From JAWKUK01 sp964402175 (GTDB taxonomy: Bacteria; Planctomycetota; UBA1135; GCA-002686595), in NCBI GenBank assembly GCA_964402175.1, contig CAYOBN010000020.1, positions 1 through 64,000 of the forward strand: DNA of 64,000 bases, given 5' to 3'. The translations under genes and the position numbers were made by a program. Shown here piece after piece: positions 63,501 to 64,000 of this stretch. The notes beneath the pieces are model-generated. The model saw nothing but the letters and a program-made list of their open reading frames with translations. It did no database searches and had not been told where the DNA came from. How positions within the stretch are numbered: the stretch's first letter is position 1; each line of letters begins with the position of its first letter.

Positions 63501-64000
63501 GCGCGGGGGGAGTACGGCTATGCACCCAGTGACGGCGCTGACCCAATCACCACGACCACGAGTCGCTTGGCGTTGTCGGCCACCGAGTACGACGAGCGCG
63601 GACGCGTGTGCCGGAGCCACGAGTACAATATCGCCTCGAACGGCTCCAACACGAACGCAGAGGTCCTGACCACGGATCTTTGGTACGACCCGACGGGACG
63701 GGTCATCATGGTCGAGGGCGAGTCCTTGACCAAGGTGCAGTACGATCGCCTCGGACGAGAGACCCATTCCTTCGTCCTCGCCAAGGAGGACGATGCGACG
63801 AAGCGCACCTATGCCGCGGCCGACGATGTCGCGGGCGACGTGGTCCTGGTCGAGCATCAGACCGTGTACCAGTCGGCTTCGAGCGACAACCTGATTTTGT
63901 CCGCGACCATCGAGCGCTTTCACGACGATTACGGCACCGGAGAGACGACTGGCGCGCTCGATACGAACGCGGACGGGAATCGGAAAGTACTCACCGCGGC
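60534..64000 (+). CDS. Exported RHS/YD-repeat protein (5' part, truncated by the window edge)
   Basis: Open from ATG 60534 to the window end, 1155 codons with no stop. A signal peptide (HLRLRFSLPLLALAG and SASLLLL) opens it. An N-terminal wall-type region (about 85-380) leads to a Cys/Gly cluster CGSCGGGG (about 443-450). After residue 860 come YD-type repeats such as YDVMGRQ, FDVLGRV, YDVRGNL, YDNLGRE and YDRLGRE. RHS proteins form large hollow shells, often carrying variable C-terminal toxins, or act at the cell surface. The C-terminus is outside the window, so toxin or adhesin roles cannot be judged. Composition is less GC-rich than the rest. Confidence 0.9.
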   Translation, partial: MLRHLRLRFSLPLLALAGSASLLLLSRPGGSAAMPPSPVRTVAPILELDEGSFASYLASPTSGQNVEPGLEFRGVDLDGRLRRATPLGMHVAGNPIGPFAPGMPHVGGVDLMQGAVTREELDLAFPADGPRWVIGRTYNARQDGGAHVSNGFQGKNWFQTAQAEIQVVGQRVYLVYGAERFVEFEQVAGSATTFRGVNGAAGVFLHLSSEGEKEGTPDLWTLTDQAGWEFTFFGFDEDCAAPGQIWKIEAPSGESAYVGDSDLANDPITLGYNLGRMATAYDSEDRRYKFTYATLDGTVRLIKVEVETKAGGTWTSPSGVEALGVVEYSYYGDELNGDVGDLERVQVTTRINDEGKVLVRDTYYRYWEGTFHATNNPGHPHCLKYVYESEALRRFDWAGDSTFNGSYLSASESALAASVSAAYEYDSSKRCIELAAEGGCGSCGGGGAHGTMLFTYEANGAFSGTSGYDTTWARRTLIQRADGSFLTQYFDEAGQALSSLITDATPATGSPNKWVTHVVRNADGVTTAVASPAAVTAYTHSTGEVVSSDTAGLIRFWTLESSGATKGFVSEQKYNRDKNSSRYFEWSRTFEVGSLAVGDSTVYRPLVDDEREYPAAITSGTTGSNLTARAYSWHTGTLSPKEITVTWPTVTTANNGSNGATTSRVWLDLVGRTVWTQAEDGVIDYTQYKGGLVEKSIRDADTSLTASGQDFFGVTMPGWTLGLGSFHRVDSMLYDDGFQRTLTRADGGKLATYSTVLKDRRVVSLSYANVVGSVFHGPVEFRVTNHAGRAEAEGRVALSGNTTSATKEAHVVENESDPLSALALGTVCRYRTAVYDATGSELSKARTYFDVPSSGEGVSGTHYDEETFAYDVMGRQNRREAPHAGLTVAKGTVHKTAFDVLGRVTSRSIGTDDTASGSNDMVVTELFEYDGNNDDGNGLLTKRTERTTATSAGERVTTYAYDVRGNLVLTTGPTAPHSLVKYDNLGRELARGEYGYAPSDGADPITTTTSRLALSATEYDERGRVCRSHEYNIASNGSNTNAEVLTTDLWYDPTGRVIMVEGESLTKVQYDRLGRETHSFVLAKEDDATKRTYAAADDVAGDVVLVEHQTVYQSASSDNLILSATIERFHDDYGTGETTGALDTNADGNRKVLTA

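Overview
The window is one stretch of very GC-rich bacterial chromosome, densely coded on both strands. It contains a 10-N assembly gap inside G/C homopolymer sequence at about 15.0-15.2 kb. The best guess for the organism is a planctomycete-like (Planctomycetota) bacterium. That guess rests on an alternative complex III/caa3 oxidase operon with fused ActD-ActE, very long permeases, a secreted amidase with a C-terminal 'YCTAKVNS' module that I associate from memory with planctomycete secreted proteins, and an RHS/YD-repeat protein. Phylum placement is an inference, and Myxococcota or a related Gram-negative phylum is not excluded.

Layout. (1) 0.1-4.1 kb: aerobic benzoyl-CoA (box) genes boxC-boxB, with a divergent BoxR-type regulator. 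(2) 4.2-12.9 kb: a lone metal-binding lipoprotein, then a five-gene peptide ABC transporter. (3) 12.9-14.9 kb: a RegB/RegA-type redox two-component system, its kinase gene overlapping the last transporter gene by 4 nt. (4) 15.7-29.9 kb: a respiratory supercluster with alternative complex III (actA, actB, actC, actD-actE fusion, actF), a small membrane protein, a SCO copper chaperone, the caa3 oxidase (coxB, coxA, coxC, coxD) and one extra subunit-III-like gene. (5) 29.9-34.3 kb: Xaa-Pro aminopeptidase and a secreted protein (-), then a Trm112-like protein, EboE and tRNA-Glu (+). (6) 34.5-40.4 kb: a lipoprotein methyltransferase, an N-acetylmuramoyl-alanine amidase, a CHASE4-like kinase with its receiver, and a nitroreductase-methyltransferase fusion. 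(7) 40.4-43.8 kb: a minor-pilin operon (-). (8) 44.0-48.5 kb: an alpha-galactosidase-like glycosidase, a MORN-type lipoprotein and two SPFH proteins. (9) 48.6-56.2 kb: HMG-CoA reductase, EF-G, a beta-propeller protein and Tex. (10) 56.7-60.1 kb: a three-gene secretin operon (-). (11) 60.5 kb to the window edge: an exported RHS-repeat protein, truncated by the window.

How it fits together. The strongest functional unit is (3)+(4): a redox-sensing kinase and its DNA-binding regulator sit directly before the operon for a complete quinol-to-oxygen electron path (ActABCDEF to cyt c/CuA to the A2-type oxidase), with the SCO chaperone in the operon. Several subunits carry His-rich tails, and a perfect inverted repeat lies upstream of actA. 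Many operons use 4-nt stop/start overlaps (GTGA, ATGA, TTGA), including TTG starts, and these fix several start codons. No CRISPR array, insertion sequence or prophage was seen.
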